Numbered from the stretch's first letter, positions 8,177 to 17,077 are shown. The stretch: 64,000 bases of DNA from Streptomyces endocoffeicus (GCF_016741935.1 NZ_JAERRG010000001.1:62001-126000), one strand, 5' to 3'. The notes: generated by a model from the letters alone, not told the origin. Translations and numbers: made by a program.

Positions 8177-9819
8177 GACAGGGGTACCTCCTGGGCCCGG
8201 GCGTTCTTGGCCAGGTGTTCGGCGGTGCGCAGGGCGATGGCGGCGATGGTCGCGGTCGGGTTCACCGCACCCGCCGTGGGGAAGACGCTGCCGTCGACGA
8301 TGAACAGGTTGGACACGTCATGCGCGCGTCCGTATCCGTCGACGACGGAGGTGTTCGGGTCCGCGCCCATCCGTGCGGTGCCCAGCAGATGGCCCGGCTG
8401 GTCGCTCCACAGTTCCGTCTCCACGGTCTTCAGGGCGCCGGCGGCCTCGTGGGCCTCGTGGATACGGTCGAGGTTGAAGCGCATCAGGCGCCGGGTGTTC
8501 TCCGAGACCCTGTAGTTGATCCTGGGAGCGGGAATGCCGTCGGAGTCGGTGAGTTCGCCGTCCAAGGTGACGGTGTTGGTCTCCTCCGGCAGATCCTCGG
8601 CGTTGACGCCCCACTGGAAGGTGTGGCCGAGGGTCGTGCGCATCAACTGGTGCACGCTGGCGCCCCAGCGGTCCTCGAAGGGGGCGTCGTCGTGGAGGGA
8701 GAGCGCCCGCAGCGGACCTCCGGTGGGCATGACCTGCCACTTGGCACCGCGGACGAAGCCCCGGCGGGCGTCGGTCTCGTAGAACTCCAAGGAGTGGATG
8801 GAGTGCCCGGCCGGGCCGAGCCTGCTGTCCATGTCCTCGTCGTAGATGCCGGTGACCTCGCCATTGGGGTGGAGCATGAGGCGCTTGCCGACCAGACCGG
8901 AGGAGTTGGCCAGCCCGTCGGGGAACTGGTTGCTCCGGCTGAGCAGGAGCAGTCGGGGAGTTCCCACGCCGTTGGCCGCGAGCACGACCACTTCGGCGGG
9001 CTGGAAACGCTCATTGCCGTCCCGGTCGAGATAGACGGCTCCGGTGGCGCGTCCCCTGTGGTCGGTGTGGATCCCGCGGACCCGGGCTCCGGTGATCAGA
9101 CGGGCACCGGCGTGCAGGGCGATGGGCCAGTGGGTGAGGTCGAAGGATCCCTTGGCCCCCTGCGGACAGCCTGTCTCGCAGGCGCCGAGCCGTACGCACT
9201 GGGCGAGATTGCCGTGTCGCTGGGAGGCGATGGCGTTGGGGCCGGGCCACCAGTGCCAACCGAGTTTGTTCATGCCGCGCGCGGCACGCTTGCCGATCTT
9301 GCCGATGGGGTGCGGCGGCATGGGCGGCGCCCAGCCCGGCGGGTAGGCGGGGTCGCCTTCCAGCCCGCTCAGGCCGACCTCCGCATCCACCCGGTCGTAG
9401 TAGGGAGTCAGCTCTTCGTAGGTGAAGGGCCAGTCGTCGCCGACGCCGTCGAGGGTGCGGGTGCGAAAGTCCGAGGGCAGCAGCCGCATCCACTGGGCGC
9501 CGAAGAGCAGGCTGCTGCCGCCGACGCCGGAGAACATCACGGGGTGGATGTCCGACCCGCTGACTTCGCACGGATAGTCCGCGGGGCGACGCCGGACGTT
9601 CGGGTCGTGATGCCATCGGCGCATCGACAGGAGTTCCCACTCCGGCTTGTCGCCGGGGAACTCGGTCGGGTTGACCCAGTCGCCCTGTTCGAGACAGACC
9701 ACGCTGAACCCGCGTTCGGCGAGGTAGCGAGCGGTGACGGCACCGGAGGGACCGGCCCCGATGATGAGGACGTTTGCGGGGTCGGCGGTCCCGCTCCGGG
9801 CCGCGGGTGGGGTGTTCAT
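8173..9819 (-). CDS. GMC-family FAD-dependent alcohol oxidoreductase (copy 1)
   Basis: From ATG 9819 the product has 548 residues. The FAD-binding GAGPSG motif lies at residues 21-26, a cysteine-containing CETGCPQGAKG segment is central, and the GMC C-terminal signature (GHLLGTARMG, then NPTATI) carries the expected catalytic region. The family oxidises primary or secondary alcohols, often sugars or polyols. No export signal is seen. The stop overlaps the small-subunit start, and an ALDH gene lies upstream with etfBA downstream. A route alcohol to aldehyde to acid with electrons leaving via ETF is therefore plausible. A close paralogue lies at 27208-28830. The substrate is unknown. Confidence 0.88.
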   Translation of the reverse strand: MNTPPAARSGTADPANVLIIGAGPSGAVTARYLAERGFSVVCLEQGDWVNPTEFPGDKPEWELLSMRRWHHDPNVRRRPADYPCEVSGSDIHPVMFSGVGGSSLLFGAQWMRLLPSDFRTRTLDGVGDDWPFTYEELTPYYDRVDAEVGLSGLEGDPAYPPGWAPPMPPHPIGKIGKRAARGMNKLGWHWWPGPNAIASQRHGNLAQCVRLGACETGCPQGAKGSFDLTHWPIALHAGARLITGARVRGIHTDHRGRATGAVYLDRDGNERFQPAEVVVLAANGVGTPRLLLLSRSNQFPDGLANSSGLVGKRLMLHPNGEVTGIYDEDMDSRLGPAGHSIHSLEFYETDARRGFVRGAKWQVMPTGGPLRALSLHDDAPFEDRWGASVHQLMRTTLGHTFQWGVNAEDLPEETNTVTLDGELTDSDGIPAPRINYRVSENTRRLMRFNLDRIHEAHEAAGALKTVETELWSDQPGHLLGTARMGADPNTSVVDGYGRAHDVSNLFIVDGSVFPTAGAVNPTATIAAIALRTAEHLAKNARAQEVPLS

Positions 9820-9881
9820 GAGAATTCCTTTCGTACGGCCACCTGGGCCGAGCGGTGAGGAGGCGCACACGGAGCTGATCC

Positions 9882-10484
9882 TCAGTGGCCGACGGAATGG
9901 ATCTGCCCGGTGCCGACTCCCTCGATCGCTCGTACATAGGCGAGCGCCGCCGTAGCGGCGGGAACCGGGAGAAAGCCCGGGAAGAACTCGGCGTAGCCGC
10001 CCCAGGACTCTTCCAGCGCGGTGGGGCTGACCGCATTGAGACGCAAGCCGTGGGGCAAGACGGCGGCGCCCGCCGTGACGAACGCCTCGACCCCGCCGTT
10101 CACGGTGGACGCGACGGTGCCTGTCGCGATGGGCTGGGCCGCCAGGACCCCACTGACGAGGGTGAAACCGCCGCCCGGTGTCACGTGGTCGATGCCCTGT
10201 CGGACGAGCTCGATCTGGCCGAGGAGCTTGTCCTCGAGGCCGCTGCTGTAGTCCTCGAGGGCGAGGTCGCCGAAGGCGGCAAAGGGTGTCTTGCCCGCGG
10301 TGCACGCCACGGCGTCGACCTGGCCGACGGCATCGTACAGGGCGGTGATGCTACGGGCGTGGCGCAGATCCACCCGGTACTCGCCCTGGCGGGACGCCTC
10401 GACGACGTCGTGGCCGCGCTCGCTCAGAGCGGTGGAGACAGCGGAGCCGAGGACCCCGGATGCTCCGACGAGGAGGATCTTCAT
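9882..10484 (-). CDS. Short SDR-like NAD(P)-binding protein
   Basis: The 200-residue protein starts MKILLVGASGVLGSAV, a clear Rossmann glycine motif of the short-chain dehydrogenase superfamily. It is short for a classical SDR. The catalytic Tyr-x-x-x-Lys is not visible where expected: the stretch after GGGFTLVSG has no tyrosine. It may be a divergent dehydrogenase or a non-catalytic NAD(P)-binding protein. The start overlaps the ALDH stop by four bases (ATGA), and the gene precedes the GMC gene by 62 bases, which places it in the same leftward operon. Confidence 0.75.
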   Translation of the reverse strand: MKILLVGASGVLGSAVSTALSERGHDVVEASRQGEYRVDLRHARSITALYDAVGQVDAVACTAGKTPFAAFGDLALEDYSSGLEDKLLGQIELVRQGIDHVTPGGGFTLVSGVLAAQPIATGTVASTVNGGVEAFVTAGAAVLPHGLRLNAVSPTALEESWGGYAEFFPGFLPVPAATAALAYVRAIEGVGTGQIHSVGH

Positions 10485-11995
10485 GCGTTCTTTCCCATCG
10501 AGCCGGCGACGAGTCCGTGCCAGGACTTCGCGGCCGTGGGCCGTGAAGCGGACATCACATGCTTGATCTGGGTGTAGTCATCGAGGGCGTAGGTGCTCAT
10601 GTCCTTGCCGTATCCGGAGGCTTTGTAGCCACCGTGGGGCATCTCGCTGATGATCGGGATGTGGTCGTTGATCCAGACGCATCCCGCGGCGATCTCGGCC
10701 GAGGCGCGCTGGGCGCGGAAGACGCTGGAGGTCCAGGCGGACGCCGCGAGCCCATAGCGGGTGTCGTTGGCGAGGGCGAGGGCCTCGGTGTCGTCGTCGA
10801 AGGGCAGCGCGGTCAGCACCGGGCCGAAGACTTCGTCCTGGACGATCTCGCCGCGCTGGTCCGCGTCCACGATGAGGGTGGGCAAGTAGTAGGCTCCGGC
10901 GGCCAGTTCACCTGCGCCGGCCTGTCCGCCCGTGACGACCTCGGCCCCGTCCCGGCGTGCGCGGTCGACGATGGCCGCGACACGGTCCCGGTGATCGCCG
11001 CTGATCAGGGATCCCAGGTCGGTGGCCGGGTCGTCGGCGGGGCCGACGGTCACCTGTCGCATCAGCTCGGCGACGCGGTCCACGAAGGCGTCGTACAGGG
11101 GACGCTGGACGTAGGCACGAGTGGCGGCGGTGCAGTCCTGGCCCGCGTTGATGAGCGCGCCCGCGACAGCGCCACGTGCGGCGGCCTCCAGGTCGGCGTC
11201 GTCGAAGACCACGAAGGGCGCCTTGCCTCCCAGCTCGAGGTGGAGCCGCTTGGTGGTGGCGGCCGCCGCGGCGGCGATCTGCCGGCCCACCGGCGTCGAC
11301 CCGGTGAACGAGATCATGTCGACGTCCGGGTGGCTGGTCAGGTGGGCGCCGACGGTGGATCCCCTGCCGGTGACGATGTTGATGACACCGTCCGGGATTC
11401 CGGCGCGGGAGGCGGCTTCGGCGAAGGCTACCGAGGTGCACGGGGTGAGTTCGGCAGGCTTGAGCACGATGGTGTTGCCGGCCGCGATGGCCGGGAGGAT
11501 CTTCCAGCCGGCCATCTGGAACGGGTAGTTCCAGGGGCTGATGGAGCCGATCACGCCGATGGGCTCGCGGCGGATGCTGGAGGTGTGTTCCCCGGAGTAC
11601 TCCCCCGCGGACTTGCCGCTCAGGTCACGTGCGGCACCGGCGAAGAACACGGCGTTGTCGACGGTTCCGGGGATGTCGAATCCCTCGGCGAGCTTGATGG
11701 GCTTGCCGCCCTGCCGACTCTCCAACGAGGCCAACTCCGGTGCCGCTGCCTCAAGTTCGTGCGCGAGGCGGTGCATCAAGGTCGAGCGTTCGGCGGGAGT
11801 GGCACGAGACCACTCGGGGAACGCCGTCCGCGCCGCCACGACAGCCTCGTCGACGTCGGCGGTCGATGCGTGGGTGTCCTCTGCCACGAGGGTGCCGTTG
11901 GAGGGATCGATGACGTTCAGCTCGGTGGTCGAACCACCGCGGCGACGGCGTCCGGCGATGAACTGCTGGCCTTCTCGGCTGAGGGTTGGCGTCAT
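10481..11995 (-). CDS. NAD(P)-dependent aldehyde dehydrogenase (copy 1, aminoaldehyde/betaine-aldehyde type)
   Basis: The 504-residue ALDH has the catalytic Cys288 in NAGQDC and the general base Glu254 in LELGGK. The WNYP and GNTIVLKP cofactor motifs are also present. Such enzymes oxidise aldehydes to acids; the NAGQDC/WNYPF pattern is common among aminoaldehyde and betaine-aldehyde dehydrogenases, but this does not fix the substrate. It is the first gene of the leftward operon (ALDH, SDR, GMC, small subunit, probably etfBA). Its promoter region, shared with the divergent ALDH at 12382, contains two copies of the 16-bp putative GntR palindrome. Confidence 0.9.
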   Translation of the reverse strand: MTPTLSREGQQFIAGRRRRGGSTTELNVIDPSNGTLVAEDTHASTADVDEAVVAARTAFPEWSRATPAERSTLMHRLAHELEAAAPELASLESRQGGKPIKLAEGFDIPGTVDNAVFFAGAARDLSGKSAGEYSGEHTSSIRREPIGVIGSISPWNYPFQMAGWKILPAIAAGNTIVLKPAELTPCTSVAFAEAASRAGIPDGVINIVTGRGSTVGAHLTSHPDVDMISFTGSTPVGRQIAAAAAATTKRLHLELGGKAPFVVFDDADLEAAARGAVAGALINAGQDCTAATRAYVQRPLYDAFVDRVAELMRQVTVGPADDPATDLGSLISGDHRDRVAAIVDRARRDGAEVVTGGQAGAGELAAGAYYLPTLIVDADQRGEIVQDEVFGPVLTALPFDDDTEALALANDTRYGLAASAWTSSVFRAQRASAEIAAGCVWINDHIPIISEMPHGGYKASGYGKDMSTYALDDYTQIKHVMSASRPTAAKSWHGLVAGSMGKNA

Positions 11996-12178
11996 GGTTG
12001 CTCCGTGGTGCTGGGATACGGGACGGGGACGGGGCCCCGTCAGGCGTCAGCGATGTCGCACAGCTGACGGAAGTGGTCATTGAGGAACACGCCGTGCGGG
12101 CCGAGCCGACGGCGGGACGTCGACGCCGCCTCACGTATGAGGCAACGCGCCGGCCACCTGACGTGAGGCTACTTATGT

Positions 12179-12194
12179 TTACCGTTTTTGGCCA
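12179..12194. promoter_or_regulatory. Putative GntR operator, site 1 (upstream of the leftward ALDH/GMC/ETF operon)
   Basis: TTACC-GTTTTT-GGCCA fits the recurring consensus TTRCC-N6-GGYMA. It lies in the 386-bp divergent region 11996-12381 between two ALDH genes, about 180 bases upstream of the leftward operon. The region is locally AT-richer and holds no gene that I can support. Confidence 0.5.
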
Positions 12195-12312
12195 GCACTG
12201 ATCCAGTTTTTCCATCACGGCAGCCCCAGTTAGCAATGGAGCACACACACCCCAGGCAAGGACAGGGCCTTCCATACATGCAGCTCATGACCAAGACAAT
12301 GGCCATTCATTA

Positions 12313-12328
12313 TTGCCATTCGAGGCCA
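12313..12328. promoter_or_regulatory. Putative GntR operator, site 2 (upstream of ALDH copy 2)
   Basis: TTGCC-ATTCGA-GGCCA lies 53 bases before the ALDH start at 12382 and has the same half-sites and 6-base spacer as the other sites. It is probably the control site for the ALDH/DapA operon. Confidence 0.55.
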
Positions 12329-12381
12329 ATGTGACTAGCGTGCAGGCCATCCGGGGAACCCGGCAGTGAACAGGAGCGGAC

Positions 12382-13860
12382 ATGACCTTCGATATCAACC
12401 CGGCGCAGGCACGCCGACGAGTCGCCGAACTGGCCGGCCGTGTCACCGGCAACTTCGTGGACGGGCGCTGGATCTCCGCGGGCGGCGAGCGACGAGCCGT
12501 ACACGACCCGTCCACCGGTGAGGTGATCGGGTACACCAGCGACAGCACGGCCCAGGACGTGTCGGTGGCCGTGGAGGCCGCCAACCGGGCGAAGAAGGCA
12601 TGGGCGGCCAAGACTCCGTCCGAGCGGTCGGCCGCGCTGCTGCGCCTGGCCGCCGCCGTTGAGGAGCGGGCCGAAGAGTTCGCCGTGATCGAGTCGGTGG
12701 ACGCGGGCAAGCCCATCACCACGGTCGTCGGCGAAGAGGTGCCCGGCCTCATTGATGCCATTCGCTACTTCGCCGGCGCCGCACGGAACCTGCCGGCTCC
12801 CTCGGGAGGCGACTACCTGGCCGGCTACTCCTCCACCATGCGGCGCGAACCGGTGGGCGTCGTCGCGGCGATCACCCCGTGGAACTACCCCCTGCTCCAG
12901 GTGGTCGCCAAGGTCGTCCCGGCGATCGCCACCGGCAACACCGTCGTCGTCAAGCCGGCCGAGGCCACGCCCTACTCCACGGCGCGTTTCGCCGAACTCG
13001 CCGCGCAGTACCTGCCCACGGGTGTCCTCAATGTGGTGTACGGGAGCGGAGCGGTAGCGGGTGCGGCGCTGGCCGAGCACCCCGATGTGGATCTGGTCTC
13101 CTTCACGGGCTCCATCGAAACGGGCCGCAAGGTCGGCATCGCTGCCGCGGACGGCGTCAAGAAGGCCGTCATGGAGCTGGGCGGCAACTCCCCCGTCCTC
13201 ATCTTCGCGGACGCGGCGCTGGAGCACGCCTTGGACGCCATCTGCGCGGCCGCTCTCTACAACGGTGGCCAGGAGTGCATGTCGGCGAGCCGTGTCATCG
13301 CGCACGCCGACGTGTACGAGCAGGTAGTGGCCGGTCTGACGTCCCGTCTGGAACAGGTGGCCGTCGGAGACGTCCTCGACCCCAAAACGGTACTGGGCCC
13401 CCTGATCACCGCCGAGCAGCGCGAGCGGGTCGCCGCGAAGGTCGAGAACGCGAGCGACGGCACGCGGATCACGACAGGCGGCGACGGCCTGCCGGGCGGC
13501 GGTTACTTCTTCGCCCCGACCCTGGTGGCCGGCGCACGCCAGGACGAGCACCTGGTCCAGGAGGAGATCTTCGGCCCGGTCATCACGGTGCAGAGTTTCG
13601 AGACCGAGTCCGAGGCCCTGGCGATGGCCAACGGCACCCGCTATGGACTCGCCTCATCCGTCTTCACCACCGATGTCGCCACAGCCGCGCGTGTCCAGGC
13701 CGAGCTCGGCTACGGCACCGTATGGGTCAACACCCACCTGGTCTTCGGTCCCGATCTGCCGGTCTCCGGCTTCAACGCCTCGGGTATCGGCACCGAGAAC
13801 TCGCAGGACGGACTCCTGGAGTTCACGCGTCTCAAGCACGTCATGGTCGACCTGGCCTAG
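12382..13860 (+). CDS. NAD(P)-dependent aldehyde dehydrogenase (copy 2)
   Basis: The 492-residue ALDH has nucleophile Cys299 in NGGQEC and Glu265 in MELGGN, with WNYP at 167-170. It resembles aminobutyraldehyde and betaine-aldehyde dehydrogenases. It is followed after 110 bases by a DapA-family lyase, and a racemase-family gene and GntR regulator lie beyond. In the bacterial hydroxyproline pathway, 2-oxoglutarate semialdehyde made by a DapA-family deaminase is oxidised by an ALDH, so this gene may fill that step; this is inference from context. Start ATG 12382 has a weak AGGAGCGG-type ribosome site a few bases upstream. Confidence 0.9.
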   Translation: MTFDINPAQARRRVAELAGRVTGNFVDGRWISAGGERRAVHDPSTGEVIGYTSDSTAQDVSVAVEAANRAKKAWAAKTPSERSAALLRLAAAVEERAEEFAVIESVDAGKPITTVVGEEVPGLIDAIRYFAGAARNLPAPSGGDYLAGYSSTMRREPVGVVAAITPWNYPLLQVVAKVVPAIATGNTVVVKPAEATPYSTARFAELAAQYLPTGVLNVVYGSGAVAGAALAEHPDVDLVSFTGSIETGRKVGIAAADGVKKAVMELGGNSPVLIFADAALEHALDAICAAALYNGGQECMSASRVIAHADVYEQVVAGLTSRLEQVAVGDVLDPKTVLGPLITAEQRERVAAKVENASDGTRITTGGDGLPGGGYFFAPTLVAGARQDEHLVQEEIFGPVITVQSFETESEALAMANGTRYGLASSVFTTDVATAARVQAELGYGTVWVNTHLVFGPDLPVSGFNASGIGTENSQDGLLEFTRLKHVMVDLA

Positions 13861-13970
13861 TCCGGTCCCCACTCCTCCTTCGGCGGGCCGCACTCACCCA
13901 CGCCCAGCGGCCGTACCGCTTCGCCGGCTCGGGCGGCCGCACTCAACGACACGGAAGGGCTTCGTCCCCG

Positions 13971-14873
13971 ATGAAGAAGAACCCGCAGATCAAGGGCATC
14001 CAGGTGGCCCTGGTGACGCCGTTCACCGAGGATGGCTCGCGCATCGACGAGCCGCTGCTTCGCGCACATATCGAGCGGCTCATCGCCGCCGGTGTCCACG
14101 GCATCGTCCCAACCGGCAGCACCGGCGAGTTCACCGCGCTGACCCTGGAGGAGCACAAGCGGGTGACTGAGGTGTGCGTCGAGGCCGCGGCTGGGCGCAT
14201 CACGGTCATCCCCGGAACCGGCTCGCTCGCCACCGAGAACGCCGTCGAGCTCAGCCGTCACGCCTCCGAGGCCGGCGCTGATGCCATCATGGTGGTCCCG
14301 CCTTTCTACGAGGGGATGTCGCCCCAGGAGCTTTCCACCTATCTCCGGGACATCTCCCGCGTCGTCGACGTGCCGATCGTCTACTACAACATCCCCGGCG
14401 CCACCGGCGTGAAGCTGTCGCCCGAGGAACTGTCGGAACTCAGCAAGATCGACGGTGTGCGCTACCTCAAGGACACCTCCGGTGACGCCGTCGCGCTGGG
14501 TGCTCTTCTGTCCCGGTACAGCGATCGCATCACCGCCTTCAACGGCTGGGACACGCTGACGTTCTACGCCCTGGCCGCCGGCGCCGAGGCCGCGGTCTGG
14601 GGTGCGGCGAACTTCATCCCCGAGCTCGCGGTGCAGCTGTGGGAGGCCGTCGCCGAGCGCAAGGACCTGGAGGCCGGCCGGAAGCTGTGGGCCAGGATCT
14701 GGCCTATCTGCGACTTCCTGGAGTCGCACAATTACTGCGCGGGCATCAAGGCGGGCCTGGACGTCGTCGGACACAGCGCGGGCCCGGCCCGCAGGCCGAC
14801 TCTCGCCCTGGGCGCCGATGAGTGCGCCACGCTGGCCCAGCTGCTGAAGAACGCGGGCGTGGCAGTGGCCTGA
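13971..14873 (+). CDS. DapA/NAL-family lyase, possible pyrroline-4-hydroxy-2-carboxylate deaminase
   Basis: The 300-residue protein is a complete member of the dihydrodipicolinate synthase/N-acetylneuraminate lyase family. It shows the substrate-binding PTGSTGEF motif (about residues 46-53), the Tyr pair in YYNIPG near 138, and Schiff-base Lys167 in YLKDTSGD. The family covers aldolases, synthases and the deaminase/dehydratase of hydroxyproline catabolism. Grouping with an ALDH, a proline-racemase-family gene and a GntR regulator matches known hydroxyproline clusters, but no D-hydroxyproline oxidase is seen here. It is not a housekeeping dapA, since no lysine genes adjoin. The family is certain; the reaction is inferred. 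Confidence 0.85.
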   Translation: MKKNPQIKGIQVALVTPFTEDGSRIDEPLLRAHIERLIAAGVHGIVPTGSTGEFTALTLEEHKRVTEVCVEAAAGRITVIPGTGSLATENAVELSRHASEAGADAIMVVPPFYEGMSPQELSTYLRDISRVVDVPIVYYNIPGATGVKLSPEELSELSKIDGVRYLKDTSGDAVALGALLSRYSDRITAFNGWDTLTFYALAAGAEAAVWGAANFIPELAVQLWEAVAERKDLEAGRKLWARIWPICDFLESHNYCAGIKAGLDVVGHSAGPARRPTLALGADECATLAQLLKNAGVAVA

Positions 14874-14913
14874 TTCACCCACGCTCATAAACGCCCGGCC
14901 ACTGCCGGTACCC

Positions 14914-14989
14914 GGCCCCGAAGTCCGCCACCGACCCCGTGCGGCTTCGGGGCCCGCCGCGCTCGCCCTTGCACCCGCGCGAGGGCGAG
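14914..14989. terminator. Tandem hairpins after the DapA-family gene
   Basis: Two perfect stems follow the DapA stop: a 10-bp stem (GGCCCCGAAG at 14914-14923 with 14945-14954) and an 8-bp stem (CTCGCCCT at 14962-14969 with 14982-14989). They probably end the ALDH/DapA transcript. Confidence 0.55.
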
Positions 14990-15025
14990 TTCTCCCGCAC
15001 ATGCACAGTTACTCACTGGCAACAT

Positions 15026-15047
15026 GCATTACCGTAGACGGTAATGC
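15026..15047. promoter_or_regulatory. Putative GntR operator, site 3 (autoregulatory, GntR copy 1)
   Basis: Perfect 10-bp arms, GCATTACCGT and ACGGTAATGC, are separated by two bases; the core is TTACC-GTAGAC-GGTAA. The site ends 27 bases before the GntR start. The equivalent site before GntR copy 2 sits 29 bases from its start. Conserved position plus symmetry supports autoregulation. Confidence 0.75.
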
Positions 15048-15074
15048 TCGATTCCTCTCCAAGGGATGACATCC

Positions 15075-15851
15075 ATGCGTCAGTTCGGTCCTGTTCGTTC
15101 ACGACGGGTCACGCACGACGTGATGGCGCAGTTCCTCGACCGGTTGAAGTCGGGTGAACTACGCGAGGGTGATGCTCTGCCCGGTGAACGCGCGCTGGCA
15201 GCACAGATGGACGTCTCCCGCCCCACGATCAGCCACGTCGTCGGCCGGCTCACCGAGGCGGGAATCCTCAAGAGCGGTCAAGGACGCAATGGCAACGCCG
15301 AAGTCATCTCCATCTGGATCCCGGAATGGCTGGAAGAGGACACCAATGAGGTCGCCGGCGATCTGTCGCCCGAGGCGATCTTCCGTGTTCTCGAAGCACG
15401 CAAGGCCGTCGAGCCGCGCGTTGCGCAGCTGGCGGCGCTGCGGGCCACCGATCAGATCTACGACGAGATGGCGCGTTCCATCCAGCTGCTGCGCAAGCAG
15501 CGCAATGACGTAACGCGCGCCCAGCAGGCCGAGCAGCTTTTCCACCGCATCATGTGGCGCGCGGCGGGCAACCCGTCGCTGGAACGCATGATGAAGGGTC
15601 TCGAGGCCGAGATCGCCCCGATCCACGAGCTGATGCTGCGCACGCCGGAGGACTACGAAGCGGGCGTCGAACTGCACGAGGCCACCCTGGCCGCGATGAT
15701 GCGAGGGGATCCTGAGGAGATCGAACGGGAGATGGTGCGCCACCTGACCCACTTCGAGATGATCGTCGAGGACTCCCTGCAGCGCACCCCGCGACGCAAG
15801 CTGCCCTCGTTCTTGATGCCGTTGGCCGGCGAAAATCGGCCCGCACGCTGA
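15075..15851 (+). CDS. GntR-family transcriptional regulator, FadR/FCD type (copy 1)
   Basis: The 258-residue protein has an N-terminal winged helix (residues about 8-75, with LPGERALAAQMDVSRPTIS as the recognition region) and an all-helical FCD effector domain. I chose ATG 15075 because the paralogue at 21585 begins at the same point (MRQFxPVRSRRVTHDVMAQ); an ATG nine bases upstream is possible. The two proteins are very similar throughout and should recognise the same DNA. The near-perfect palindrome just upstream suggests autoregulation, and the same motif upstream of catabolic genes marks a probable regulon. The effector is likely a pathway acid, as for other FCD regulators. Confidence 0.92.
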   Translation: MRQFGPVRSRRVTHDVMAQFLDRLKSGELREGDALPGERALAAQMDVSRPTISHVVGRLTEAGILKSGQGRNGNAEVISIWIPEWLEEDTNEVAGDLSPEAIFRVLEARKAVEPRVAQLAALRATDQIYDEMARSIQLLRKQRNDVTRAQQAEQLFHRIMWRAAGNPSLERMMKGLEAEIAPIHELMLRTPEDYEAGVELHEATLAAMMRGDPEEIEREMVRHLTHFEMIVEDSLQRTPRRKLPSFLMPLAGENRPAR

Positions 15852-15890
15852 CGAAGCGAAGAAGAGCGGAAGTGTCCGGCACAGGCTCGA

Positions 15891-15931
15891 GGGCGTACGG
15901 CTGACCGCACTCAGCAGTCAGCCGTACGCCC
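15891..15931. terminator. Strong bidirectional terminator between GntR copy 1 and the racemase gene
   Basis: A perfect 15-bp stem (GGGCGTACGGCTGAC at 15891 and its complement at 15917) with an 11-base loop lies between the convergent gntR and racemase genes. Confidence 0.8.
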
Positions 15932-15973
15932 TTCACCCACCCACCCAGAATGGGGATCTGTCCCGGACCGGGA

Positions 15974-17023
15974 TCAGTGCTCGGGCTCCCAAGGACGCCC
16001 CACGACAAAGCCGTTCTGGAAGGGGTCCGAGGGATCCAGCACCAGCTGGTTGAACGAGGTGATCCAAGCCCTGCCCGAGATACTCGGCACAACGGCCTCA
16101 TAGGAACCGACCGTGGTGGTGTCCTCGACGCGCGCGTCGAAGAGGCTGCCGATCGGCGACTCGTGCCGGAACAACTGACCGGGCTCGAGCTGCCCGTGGG
16201 CATGCAGAACGGCCAAGCGGGCCGAGGTTCCGGTACCGCACGGGGAGCGGTCGAGCCGGCCCGGGGAGACGATAACGGCGTTCCTCGAGTGGACCATCTC
16301 CTTGCCGTCCTCGTCCTGGCCGTAGTGCAGCGGGCCCGTGAACAGGGTCTGTGTGATGCCCGGGATCTGCGGGTTCTCCGGGTGGGCCACCTCGAGTTGC
16401 TCGGCGCCCGCCTTCTTGATGCGCTGCCCGACCTCGCACAGGGCCGCTTCCTCGCTCACGTCGAGCTCGAAACCGGCGGCCTCCGCATCGACCACCACGT
16501 AGGTCATGCCGCCGTAGGCGACATCGACCGTGAGCGTTCCCAGGCCGGGCACGTCCAGCGAAGCCGACTTGTGATAGACGAAGGCAGGCTGGTTGACGAG
16601 CTTGACCCGCTCCACCTTGCCGTTCGCGCACTGACACTCGACCTTGATCAGGCCTGCCGGCGATTCCAGAACAAGGTTCGTCACCGGCTCCGACATCGAC
16701 AGCATGCCCGTCTCGAGCAACACCGTGGCCACGCACATGGTGTTGGAGCCCGACATCGCCGGGTACTCCGTGGACTCCAAGATGATGAAGCCCATGTCCG
16801 CCGCAGGGTTGTTCGACGGAACGACGACGTTGGCGTTGTGCCAGACCGCGCCGCGGGGCTCCTGCAGCAGCAGCTTGCGCAGCTGGTCGTGGTGGGACGC
16901 GAAGTAAAGACGCTTGTCGAACACGGTCTCGCCGTGAATCGGCGGCAGCCCGCCGACGACGACCTTCCCGGACTCGCCCTCGGCATGGGTGTCCACCACG
17001 TGCAACGAACGGCTGAACCTCAT
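15974..17023 (-). CDS. Proline racemase/hydroxyproline epimerase-family protein with a Ser/Cys active-site pair
   Basis: The 349-residue protein has the full length and both active-site regions of the proline racemase family. The second catalytic cysteine is present (Cys262 in DRSPCGTG). The first motif, normally Cys-Gly-His, reads Met-Ser-Gly-Ser here, so the first position is Ser91. Family members are proline racemases, 4-hydroxyproline 2-epimerases and trans-3-hydroxyproline dehydratases, and residue pairs differ between groups. Epimerase or dehydratase activity on a hydroxyproline is more likely than proline racemisation, given the neighbouring DapA-family lyase and ALDH. A TTGCC-N6-GGCAA palindrome lies 55 bases upstream. 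A collapsed second copy of this gene is at 22394-22531. Confidence 0.88.
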   Translation of the reverse strand: MRFSRSLHVVDTHAEGESGKVVVGGLPPIHGETVFDKRLYFASHHDQLRKLLLQEPRGAVWHNANVVVPSNNPAADMGFIILESTEYPAMSGSNTMCVATVLLETGMLSMSEPVTNLVLESPAGLIKVECQCANGKVERVKLVNQPAFVYHKSASLDVPGLGTLTVDVAYGGMTYVVVDAEAAGFELDVSEEAALCEVGQRIKKAGAEQLEVAHPENPQIPGITQTLFTGPLHYGQDEDGKEMVHSRNAVIVSPGRLDRSPCGTGTSARLAVLHAHGQLEPGQLFRHESPIGSLFDARVEDTTTVGSYEAVVPSISGRAWITSFNQLVLDPSDPFQNGFVVGRPWEPEH

Positions 17024-17077
17024 GTGACTACCTTTCCACCGGCGGTTTCACGACCCCGCGCAATAGGTTAAGTCAAC

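Noticed and set aside
13971..14873. Housekeeping dapA for lysine synthesis
   Set aside because: No lysine or diaminopimelate genes adjoin it, and the operon context is an ALDH, GntR and racemase-family gene.
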